A stretch of 5,560 nucleotides of DNA from Finegoldia magna. GTDB taxonomy: Bacteria; Bacillota; Clostridia; Tissierellales; Peptoniphilaceae. Positions within the stretch are counted from its first letter, which is position 1, and the number at the start of each line of letters is the position of its first letter. The notes below the pieces were generated by a model that worked only from the letters and a program-made list of their open reading frames with translations, did no database searches and had not been told where the DNA came from. Made by a program: the position numbers and the translations under genes. Below are positions 1-5,119 of this stretch, one piece after another. Where the stretch lies: contig NZ_JAGYZD010000111.1 of NCBI RefSeq assembly GCF_018371055.1, positions 1-5,560 on the forward strand. Reading direction: 5' to 3'.

Positions 1-669
1 TTCGGTGAATATTGGTTACAAGATAAGGACAACACCAATCATTATTTGTACGATACGAAATACGATGTGGATTTGTTCGATGTGGCACTTCATTTTAATA
101 TGTATTCTGCATCAAAAATGGGCGATAAATTTGATATGAGAAAAATTTTCGACAATACTTTGGTTCAAGAACATCCAACCATTGCGGTTACATTCGTGGA
201 TAATCACGACAGCGAACCTGGTCAATCGTTGGAATCATTTGTTGAACCTTGGTTTAAAAAGATTGCGTACGGTTTGATTCTACTAAGAAAAGATGGATAT
301 CCTTGCGTGTTTTACGGTGATTATTGTAAAATAGGTGGAGAATTTAATATCGAAGGGCAAAAGGATATTATAGATAATTTGATGTACATCAGAAAACACT
401 ACGCATTTGGAGAACAGACAGATTATATGGAAAATGAAAATTTGATAGGTTGGATTAGACACGGCGATGATTTTCACAATACAATGGCTGTAGTAATCAG
501 CACAGCTGACATCAACACTTTGAGAATGAATGTAGGAAAGGAAAATGCAGGTAAAAAGTATACGGAAATCACTGGAACAAATTCTAATGAAATTGTAATC
601 GATGATGAAGGATTCGGAGATTTTGAAGTGGGAGCCGGAACTTTGAGCGTGTGGGTATGTAATGAGTAA
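1..669 (+). CDS. Cytoplasmic-type alpha-amylase (GH13), C-terminal part; 5' end outside window
   Basis: This is the 3' end of an endo-acting alpha-1,4-glucan hydrolase; the frame is open from base 1, so no start is visible and 222 codons remain. Seen: FGEYW at codons 1-5, matching GH13 conserved region III, whose Glu (codon 3) is the general acid/base; FVDNHD at codons 65-70, region IV, with the transition-state-stabilising Asp at codon 70; then EPGQSLES, LILLRKDGYPCVFYGDY, the end of the TIM barrel, and a C-terminal beta domain ending LSVWVCNE. This order closely follows the Bacillus liquefying amylases and the E. coli cytoplasmic AmyA group (GH13_5). The nucleophile Asp of region II and any signal peptide lie upstream, so location is inferred: the closest type is often intracellular and acts on glycogen or maltodextrin. 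The stop overlaps the start of rnhA by 8 bases, implying one transcript. Family is very secure; subfamily and localisation less so. Confidence 0.95.
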   Translation, partial: FGEYWLQDKDNTNHYLYDTKYDVDLFDVALHFNMYSASKMGDKFDMRKIFDNTLVQEHPTIAVTFVDNHDSEPGQSLESFVEPWFKKIAYGLILLRKDGYPCVFYGDYCKIGGEFNIEGQKDIIDNLMYIRKHYAFGEQTDYMENENLIGWIRHGDDFHNTMAVVISTADINTLRMNVGKENAGKKYTEITGTNSNEIVIDDEGFGDFEVGAGTLSVWVCNE

Positions 670-1270
670 ATTTTATGCGGTAAAAATTGGAAAAAATCCT
701 GGGATATACAATAGTTGGTCAGAGTGCCAACAACAAGTAAATGGTTTTAAGGGAGCGATTTTCAAATCTTTTAAGACAAAAGAAGAGGCAGATAATTTTA
801 TAAATGGCGAAGATAATAAAAAAGTAGCGTCCATTGATAACTTAAATGAAAATGAGTGTATAGCTTATGTAGATGGTTCATTCAAAAAAGATACAGGAGA
901 ATACAGCTTTGGTTGCGTGTTGTTTCACGATGATAGAATCGACAAATTCAATCAAAAATTTCCCAAATCAGAATACTCAACTCATAGAAATGTATCTGGA
1001 GAAGTTAGTGGATCTGTATTTGCAATCAAAAAAGCTATGGAATTAAACATGAAAGAAATCACGATTTTTTATGATTATCAAGGAATTGAAAGCTGGGCGA
1101 CTGGCGATTGGAAGACCAACAACAATCTAACAAGAGATTACAAGAAATTTATCGATGAAATAAAGTCTCAAATAGACATTAATTTCGTAAAAGTCAAAGG
1201 CCACTCCAACGATAAGTATAACGATATGGCTGATGAACTAGCAAAACAAGCGTTGGGGATAAAAAAGTAA
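662..1270 (+). CDS. rnhA: Ribonuclease HI with N-terminal viroplasmin-like domain
   Basis: Endoribonuclease that cuts the RNA strand of RNA:DNA hybrids (R-loops, primers) in the cytoplasm; 202 aa. Residues 3-48 form the caulimovirus-VI/viroplasmin-type domain (KIGKNPGIYNSWSECQQQV, then GFKGAIFKSF and an EEA turn), a hybrid- and dsRNA-binding module also found at the N terminus of eukaryotic RNase H1. Residues 66-198 are the RNase H fold: D71 in YVDGS, E114 in SGEVSG, D138 in FYDYQ and D191 in MADELAK are the four acidic metal-binding residues, and H181 in VKGHS matches the E. coli H124 loop. All expected catalytic residues are present. The ATG lies inside the last codons of the amylase gene; no strong SD is visible, so translational coupling to the amylase is likely. 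A linker around residues 49-65 joins the domains. Function is confident; the operon pairing with an amylase has no obvious biochemical logic. Confidence 0.95.
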   Translation: MSKFYAVKIGKNPGIYNSWSECQQQVNGFKGAIFKSFKTKEEADNFINGEDNKKVASIDNLNENECIAYVDGSFKKDTGEYSFGCVLFHDDRIDKFNQKFPKSEYSTHRNVSGEVSGSVFAIKKAMELNMKEITIFYDYQGIESWATGDWKTNNNLTRDYKKFIDEIKSQIDINFVKVKGHSNDKYNDMADELAKQALGIKK

Positions 1271-1288
1271 GGATTATAATCTATAATA

Positions 1289-1475
1289 AAAAAGTAGATT
1301 ACATTTTTACTAAGAATATCATACGGAATAAATTGTTCTGATTTCAAATCGAAGAACTACGTAAAAATCCAACTGTTTGAGGGCTTGCTCGAGTTTTGGA
1401 TTTTAGTAGTTCGAGATTATGAAATCTCCAATTTATGTAGTCAAATATTCGTGTAAAAATGCTTTTCTACTTTTT
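1289..1475. repeat. Long imperfect inverted repeat (palindromic intergenic element)
   Basis: Nine successive blocks pair across a centre near 1382-1385: 1289-1298 with 1466-1475 (10 bp), 1302-1310 with 1453-1461 (9), 1314-1319 with 1445-1450 (6), 1328-1335 with 1429-1436 (8), 1340-1346 with 1420-1426 (7), 1347-1350 with 1415-1418 (4), 1354-1360 with 1406-1412 (7), 1364-1372 with 1396-1404 (9) and 1377-1381 with 1388-1392 (5, one G-T wobble). The loop is GGCTTG. About 65 pairs are separated by small, mostly symmetric internal loops. It fills the space between the convergent genes rnhA and the CNNM protein and holds no convincing ORF. The design suits a MITE-like or REP/BIME-like mobile repeat, or an RNA hairpin at the rnhA 3' end. 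No clear target-site duplication is seen. Confidence 0.75.
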
Positions 1476-1491
1476 CTTAGCTATCTTACAC

Positions 1492-1521
1492 AAAAAAACT
1501 CTCACGAAAATCGTGAGAGTT
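1492..1521 (-). terminator. Rho-independent terminator of the CNNM/CorC gene
   Basis: A perfect 10-bp stem (1498-1507 with 1511-1520) has a 3-base loop and, read leftward, is followed by a run of T (the A tract 1492-1498 on the given strand). It starts a few bases beyond the TAA at 1527-1529. Read rightward the same hairpin is followed by a poorer T-rich stretch (TAACTTTTATTT), so it may also catch transcripts running on from rnhA. Confidence 0.92.
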
Positions 1522-1526
1522 AACTT

Positions 1527-2771
1527 TTATTTAAATATTATCATAAGTTGTGTGATTTTTCTCTTATCTACATTTACTACTACGAATTTCAAATTCTCAA
1601 ATTCTACTTCATCTTTTGATTTTGGCATTCTATCTAAGAGTTCAATCACAAATCCACCTATTGAATCGAACTTTTCGCTTTGAATGTTGAGGTCGAATCT
1701 TTCATTCACCTCATCAATTCTCATTTCAGGATCGACTAAGTATTCATTGTCGCTAAGCTTTGTAACTTCTTTTTCGTTGTCGTATTCATCGTCGATTTCT
1801 CCGACAAGTTCTTCTAAGATGTCTTCCATAGTTACTATTCCACTCGTTCCACCGTATTCATCAATTATTATACTTATGGATATGTTTTTTGCTCGCATTT
1901 GTTTGAACAAATCAACAACAGGAATGTATTCGTAAGCATAAAATGCGGGTTTTAATATATCTCTGATTTTAAAATCGCTGTCGTCTTCGATGATTTTGTG
2001 TGCTAACTCTTTGATGTGCAAAACCCCAATAATATCGTCGATGTTATCTTCATAAACTGGAATTCTCGAATAAGTAATATTTTTGATGATTTCTTTCAAA
2101 TCATTTTCTGCATCTTCGATATCCACAGAAGCCATGCTAGTTCTTGGAGTCATTATGTCGACTGCCAAAGTTTTCTTCAATTCTAAAGCATTTATCATGA
2201 TTTCTGTTTCTTGGTTTTTGATGACGCCTTCTTCTTCACTAACTTCTACAAGTGTTTTGAGTTCTTCTTCGGTTAATGTCGAACTGTCTCCATCTTCTCC
2301 TATAAAAAGTTTTATAACTAAACGCGTTAGAAGATTTAAAACTTTAACAATTGGTTTGAAAATTATCGTCAATAAATATATAAATCTCGAAAATTTTAAA
2401 GCAACAGATTTGTTTTTGTATTGTGCGATTGTTTTCGGAAGAACTTCACCGAATATCAATACGAAAATTGTCATAACAACAGTAGATACCACAGCACCAT
2501 TTTCATTGAAATATTTTGTAAACAGTATCGTAGCTATAGAACTGGCTGCTATGTTTACAATGTTGTTTCCAATTAAAATAGTAGAAATAGTTGCTTGCAT
2601 ATTGTCGTGCAATTTTTTTAATAAATGTGCATTTTTGTTATCCTTTTGATCTAATTGTCGAACTTTTATTTTGCTTACAGATGTTATCGCTGTTTCACTT
2701 GATGAAAACACAGCGGACATTGTAACTAAGAATACTAACGCAATTATTTGCGAGGCACTCGAACTGTCCAT
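1527..2771 (-). CDS. CNNM/CBS/CorC-HlyC family membrane protein, probable Mg2+/divalent-cation exporter
   Basis: A 414-aa membrane protein of the family usually annotated hemolysin C or CorC; bacterial CNNM members export Mg2+ and protect against magnesium excess. Domain order with the ATG start: CNNM (DUF21) transmembrane domain, residues about 5-195, with hydrophobic segments near 9-24, 60-88, 92-116 and 127-156 and the family motifs FSSSETAITS (22-31), LIGNNIVNIAAS (66-77) and FGEVLPKTIA (107-116); a CBS pair, about 205-325, starting at MTPRTSM (207-213) and ending in DEYGGTSGIVTMEDILEELVGEI-type sequence (304-326), where ATP or Mg2+ would be sensed; and a C-terminal CorC/HlyC domain, about 340-414. 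The start is ATG at 2769-2771: GGAGAG (2779-2784) sits 7 bases ahead. A TTG five codons upstream overlaps that SD and probably lies at or before the transcript start. It has its own promoter and terminator, so it is probably monocistronic. Direct haemolytic activity is not implied. Confidence 0.93.
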   Translation of the reverse strand: MDSSSASQIIALVFLVTMSAVFSSSETAITSVSKIKVRQLDQKDNKNAHLLKKLHDNMQATISTILIGNNIVNIAASSIATILFTKYFNENGAVVSTVVMTIFVLIFGEVLPKTIAQYKNKSVALKFSRFIYLLTIIFKPIVKVLNLLTRLVIKLFIGEDGDSSTLTEEELKTLVEVSEEEGVIKNQETEIMINALELKKTLAVDIMTPRTSMASVDIEDAENDLKEIIKNITYSRIPVYEDNIDDIIGVLHIKELAHKIIEDDSDFKIRDILKPAFYAYEYIPVVDLFKQMRAKNISISIIIDEYGGTSGIVTMEDILEELVGEIDDEYDNEKEVTKLSDNEYLVDPEMRIDEVNERFDLNIQSEKFDSIGGFVIELLDRMPKSKDEVEFENLKFVVVNVDKRKITQLMIIFK

Positions 2772-2790
2772 TACATCACTCTCCAAACAT

Positions 2791-2819
2791 ATCGTAACAC
2801 ATAAAAATATAGTTGTAAA
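2791..2819 (-). promoter_or_regulatory. Sigma-A-type promoter of the CNNM/CorC gene
   Basis: On the minus strand TTTACA (2814-2819, five of six to TTGACA) is followed by a 17-bp spacer and TACGAT (2791-2796), preceded by TGT as an extended -10. Transcription would begin near 2784-2785, at or just before the SD at 2779-2784, giving a leader of only about 13 bases. That supports the ATG at 2771 as the start. Confidence 0.7.
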
Positions 2820-2904
2820 TAAAATATTTTGCTGATATTTTTAATTTAAAAACTTGTGCATTATAATACTATTAATAATTTAACAACAAACAAATCCCAC
2901 AATA

Positions 2905-2913
2905 TGGTATACT
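2905..2913 (+). promoter_or_regulatory. Extended -10 promoter for apt
   Basis: TGGTATACT combines a TGn extension (2905-2907) with a good -10 hexamer (TATACT, 2908-2913). No -35 close to consensus lies 16-18 bp upstream, as is common for extended -10 promoters. Transcription would start near 2920, giving about 35 bases of leader before apt. A perfect TATAAT at 2862-2867 is an upstream alternative, also without a clear -35. Confidence 0.55.
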
Positions 2914-2954
2914 ATTAATGTAGATAATACAGTAAAAAAGAAACGGTGATTAAA

Positions 2955-3473
2955 ATGGATTTAAAAGAAAAAATTAGAGTTATAGATGGATTTCCAAAAG
3001 AAGGAATCTCATTCAAAGACATTACTACATTATTAAATGATAAAGATGCCTACAAATACGCGGTAGACCTTATGGTAGAAGATTTAAAAGACAAAGGAAT
3101 AACTGTAATTGCAGCTCCTGAAGCTAGGGGATTTTTGTTTGGATCAGCTGTAGCATATGCTCTTGGAGTTAGATTTGTTCCAGTGAGAAAACCGGGAAAA
3201 CTTCCTGGAGAAGTGTCAGAATATTCTTATGATTTGGAATATGGAACTGATAAATTAGAAGTTCACAAAGATGCAATTCAAGAAGGCGATAAAGTTGCAA
3301 TTGTCGACGATTTATTGGCAACAGGAGGAACTGTTAATGCAGTTGCTAAGTTGGTTGAAAAAAACGGCGGAGAAATCACAGCTATGGAATTTTTGATCGA
3401 ACTTACAGAACTTGGCGGAAGAGATGTCAACAAAAATTATTACATCAACACATTAGTTCAATACGAATCATAA
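2955..3473 (+). CDS. apt: Adenine phosphoribosyltransferase
   Basis: Cytosolic purine-salvage enzyme: adenine + PRPP gives AMP + PPi. The 172 residues match the usual bacterial length of 170-180. Seen: N-terminal [12 protein letters not shown] (13-24), the conserved hood region of this family; [10 protein letters not shown] (54-63); [12 protein letters not shown] (75-86), the flexible catalytic loop; and the PRPP-binding signature [13 protein letters not shown] (114-126) with its paired Asp residues and the phosphate-binding turn. The start is ATG at 2955: the protein then begins [10 protein letters not shown], like the B. subtilis enzyme, and the SD-like GGTGAT (2945-2950) sits just upstream. 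A GTG three codons earlier overlaps that SD and is not preferred. It has its own predicted promoter and a terminator immediately downstream, so it appears monocistronic. It is convergent with pncB, another PRPP-using salvage enzyme, but nothing indicates shared control. No defect is visible. Confidence 0.97.
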   Translation: MDLKEKIRVIDGFPKEGISFKDITTLLNDKDAYKYAVDLMVEDLKDKGITVIAAPEARGFLFGSAVAYALGVRFVPVRKPGKLPGEVSEYSYDLEYGTDKLEVHKDAIQEGDKVAIVDDLLATGGTVNAVAKLVEKNGGEITAMEFLIELTELGGRDVNKNYYINTLVQYES

Positions 3474-3478
3474 AACTT

Positions 3479-3507
3479 ATCCACATGTAAAAAGCATGTG
3501 GATTTTT
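3479..3507 (+). terminator. Rho-independent terminator of apt
   Basis: A 9-bp perfect stem (3479-3487 with 3495-3503) with a 7-base A-rich loop is followed by a T run (3503-3507). It starts 5 bases after the apt stop codon. Confidence 0.92.
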
Positions 3508-3513
3508 AATTGC

Positions 3514-3552
3514 AAAAAAGCACAACCTCTGACATTCAAAGGTTGTGCTTTT
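3514..3552 (-). terminator. Rho-independent terminator of pncB
   Basis: A 13-bp perfect stem (3516-3528 with 3540-3552) with an 11-base loop lies 3 bases past the pncB stop. Read leftward it ends in a T run (A tract 3514-3519 on the given strand). Read rightward it has T at 3549-3552, inside the stem, so it may be a weak backup for apt. Confidence 0.92.
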
Positions 3553-3555
3553 AAG

Positions 3556-5004
3556 TTATTTGCTTTGCATTAATAAATTGTATTTGATATCCCATAATTT
3601 TTGAGATAAATCGACATGGAACAAATGAGGATGTTCAAATCTTTTAACTTCTTCCCATTGTTCGTCGATTTGTTCATTCTTTCTTTTGATGATTTCTTCT
3701 AATTTAGGTAAATCGTACACTAATTCTCCCTTATCAAACACTCTCACTAACAACTCTTTTGTTGTAAAGTTAGTCAATGTTTTTCTCTTCCAAGTGTGAA
3801 TAGGGTGGAAGATTTCCAAATCTTTTGTTTCATCAATTTTTTCATCGTGAAGAGTAATCAAATCAGCTTCTGCTTTTCCACTATTTTTGTCGTAAATTCT
3901 GTAAACTGTTTTGAAAGCAGGTGTTGTGATTTTTTCGATGTTTTCACTGATTTTGATTTTAGGGATGATTTCTCCGTTAGGTTTTTCAACGGCGCATAAT
4001 TTGTAAACGCCACCTAAAACAGGATCTGATTTTGCTGTAATCAATCTTTCGCCGACCCCAAATCCGTCTAGTTTTGCTCCTTGTTCAATCAAATCTGCTA
4101 TTGTGTATTCATCTAATGAGTTACTTGCCATGATTTGACAATTTTCATATCCTGCATCATCCAACATTTTACGGGCTTGTTTGGATAAATAAGCAAGGTC
4201 TCCACTATCTATTCTAATCGACATATTTTTGATTCCACGAGGTTTCAAAACTTCATCGAAAACTTTAATCGCATTTGGCACACCTGATTTTAAAACATTG
4301 TAAGTGTCTACCAAAAATGAACAAGAATTTGGGAAAATTTCTGCGTATTTTTTGAATGCTTCGTATTCTGAATCAAACATCATAATCCAAGAGTGAGCCA
4401 TTGTTCCAAAAGCTGGAACATCGTAAGTGATATCTGTCAAAGTGTTACTTGTAGCAGTAGCACCACCTATAAAAGCTGCTCTTGCTCCAAGAACTGTCGC
4501 ATCCACTCCTTGTGCACGTCTTGCACCGAATTCCATGACAACTCTTCCTTCAGCTGCATGAACAATTCTATTCGTTTTTGTTGCAATCAATGATTGGTGA
4601 TTGATAGATAACAGAGCAAAAGTTTCTATTAATTGCGCTTGAGGAGCAGGACCTCTTACTATCATCAAAGGTTCGTTAGGAAATGCAACTGAACCTTCAG
4701 GCATTGCCCACACATCGCATTCAAATTTAAAATTTCTAAGATAATCTAAGAATTTATCGCTGAACATATTTTTGCTCTTGAAATATTCAATGTCTTGTTC
4801 ATCAAATCTTAAATTTTGAATATATTTTACAACTTCTTCCAATCCTGCAACGATAACAAACCCTCCGCTGTCAGGAATTTTTCTGAAATACAAATCAAAA
4901 TAAGCATATTCATCTTCCATATTATTTTCTAAATATCCATTCATCATTGTAAATTCATAAAAATCAGACAACATGCTTAAATTTTCATAATTTTTCCAAT
5001 CCAT
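3556..5004 (-). CDS. pncB: Nicotinate phosphoribosyltransferase
   Basis: Cytosolic enzyme of the Preiss-Handler NAD salvage route: nicotinate + PRPP, with ATP hydrolysis, gives nicotinate mononucleotide. The 482 residues fit the longer bacterial/human-like NAPRTase type. With the ATG start, motifs are: SDFYEFTMMNGYL near 13-25 (substrate-binding N-terminal region), MEFGARRAQG (157-166), TATSNTLTD (183-191), FGTMAHSW (199-206) whose His204 matches the phosphorylated active-site His of the family, RIDSGDL (264-270) for phosphoribose binding, MASNSLDE (292-299) and GFGVGERLIT (314-323). The C-terminal part (about 340-482) is the family's extra domain. The start is ATG at 5002-5004 because GGAGG (5011-5015) lies 6 bases ahead. 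The longer frame beginning at TTG 5049 starts upstream of the -10 box, so it cannot be transcribed from the promoter seen. The gene is flanked by its own promoter and terminator. Nothing indicates loss of function. Confidence 0.97.
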   Translation of the reverse strand: MDWKNYENLSMLSDFYEFTMMNGYLENNMEDEYAYFDLYFRKIPDSGGFVIVAGLEEVVKYIQNLRFDEQDIEYFKSKNMFSDKFLDYLRNFKFECDVWAMPEGSVAFPNEPLMIVRGPAPQAQLIETFALLSINHQSLIATKTNRIVHAAEGRVVMEFGARRAQGVDATVLGARAAFIGGATATSNTLTDITYDVPAFGTMAHSWIMMFDSEYEAFKKYAEIFPNSCSFLVDTYNVLKSGVPNAIKVFDEVLKPRGIKNMSIRIDSGDLAYLSKQARKMLDDAGYENCQIMASNSLDEYTIADLIEQGAKLDGFGVGERLITAKSDPVLGGVYKLCAVEKPNGEIIPKIKISENIEKITTPAFKTVYRIYDKNSGKAEADLITLHDEKIDETKDLEIFHPIHTWKRKTLTNFTTKELLVRVFDKGELVYDLPKLEEIIKRKNEQIDEQWEEVKRFEHPHLFHVDLSQKLWDIKYNLLMQSK

Positions 5005-5010
5005 AATTTG

Positions 5011-5015
5011 CCTCC
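5011..5015 (-). promoter_or_regulatory. Shine-Dalgarno site that fixes the pncB start
   Basis: GGAGG on the minus strand lies 6 bases before the ATG at 5002-5004. This is the optimal distance and it excludes the TTG start 15 codons further upstream. Confidence 0.9.
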
Positions 5016-5031
5016 ATATTATATTATGATT

Positions 5032-5060
5032 ATTATAATCCAAATCCAAATGTTTGACAA
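5032..5060 (-). promoter_or_regulatory. Sigma-A-type promoter of pncB
   Basis: On the minus strand TTGTCA (5055-5060, five of six to consensus) is separated by exactly 17 bp from a perfect TATAAT (5032-5037). The transcript would begin near 5025, leaving about 20 bases of leader that include the SD. The -35 hexamer occupies the same bases as the -35 of the divergent copper ATPase promoter. No recognisable operator for a NAD regulator was found. Confidence 0.85.
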
Positions 5061-5082
5061 AAAATTTAAAATATTATATAAT
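5054..5082 (+). promoter_or_regulatory. Consensus sigma-A-type promoter of copA
   Basis: A perfect TTGACA (5054-5059), 17-bp A/T-rich spacer and perfect TATAAT (5077-5082) give an intrinsically strong promoter, as expected for a gene held off by a repressor. The start of transcription would fall near 5089, inside the GC-rich inverted repeat at 5088-5107. Confidence 0.9.
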
Positions 5083-5087
5083 AACCA

Positions 5088-5107
5088 TACCACCAGTAGG
5101 GGGGGTA
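5088..5107. promoter_or_regulatory. CsoR-like copper-responsive operator
   Basis: A 20-bp imperfect inverted repeat with TACC.CC (5088-5094) facing GG.GGTA (5101-5107) and a run of seven G (5099-5105) stands out in very AT-rich DNA. The layout TACC-CC-N6-GG-GGTA resembles known CsoR operators, which are GC-tract pseudopalindromes upstream of copper efflux genes. It lies immediately after the -10 box and covers the predicted transcription start, so bound repressor would block initiation and Cu(I) would release it. It does not resemble the TACAnnTGTA box of CopY. No csoR gene is within the window; the assignment rests on sequence pattern and on the copper ATPase next to it. Confidence 0.7.
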
Positions 5108-5119
5108 GAAAGGAGAAAA

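Noticed and set aside
1277..1307. Weak hairpin just after rnhA (TAATCTA at 1277-1283 with TAGATTA at 1295-1301, then CATTTTTA) as an rnhA terminator
   Set aside because: The stem is 7 bp and almost all A/T, with an 11-base loop. The same bases are part of the outer arm of the longer inverted repeat, so it is not supported as a separate terminator.
1271..1526. CRISPR array, tRNA or riboswitch in the largest intergenic gap
   Set aside because: There are no regularly spaced direct repeats, no cloverleaf with an acceptor/T-loop pattern, and no known aptamer motif; the content is explained by the inverted repeat and the terminator.
1459..1683. Rightward 74-codon open frame starting in the inverted repeat
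   Set aside because: It runs through the terminator hairpin and into the antisense of the CNNM gene, has no SD, and its composition looks like non-coding A/T-rich DNA.
2083..2649. Rightward 188-codon open frame opposite the CNNM gene
   Set aside because: It is antisense to a clearly conserved protein, rich in Ser/Ile/Phe as expected for the complement of a membrane-protein gene, with no SD or family resemblance. The other short frames opposite pncB, the CNNM gene and the amylase were rejected for the same reason.
2772..2786. TTG start giving a five-residue longer CNNM/CorC protein
   Set aside because: The TTG overlaps the GGAGAG ribosome site serving the downstream ATG and lies at or before the predicted transcript start.
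2776..2790. Four-codon upstream ORF (ATG at 2790 to TGA at 2776) before the CNNM gene
   Set aside because: Its ATG lies directly after the -10 box, upstream of the expected transcription start, so it would not be in the mRNA.
5028..5040. GATTAT-T-ATAATC inverted repeat over the pncB -10 box as an operator
   Set aside because: All but two bases are A/T and the -10 box itself supplies much of the symmetry, so chance is the simplest explanation.
5005..5049. TTG start giving a 15-residue longer pncB product
   Set aside because: It lies upstream of the pncB -10 box and has no SD, whereas the ATG at 5002-5004 has a perfectly spaced GGAGG.
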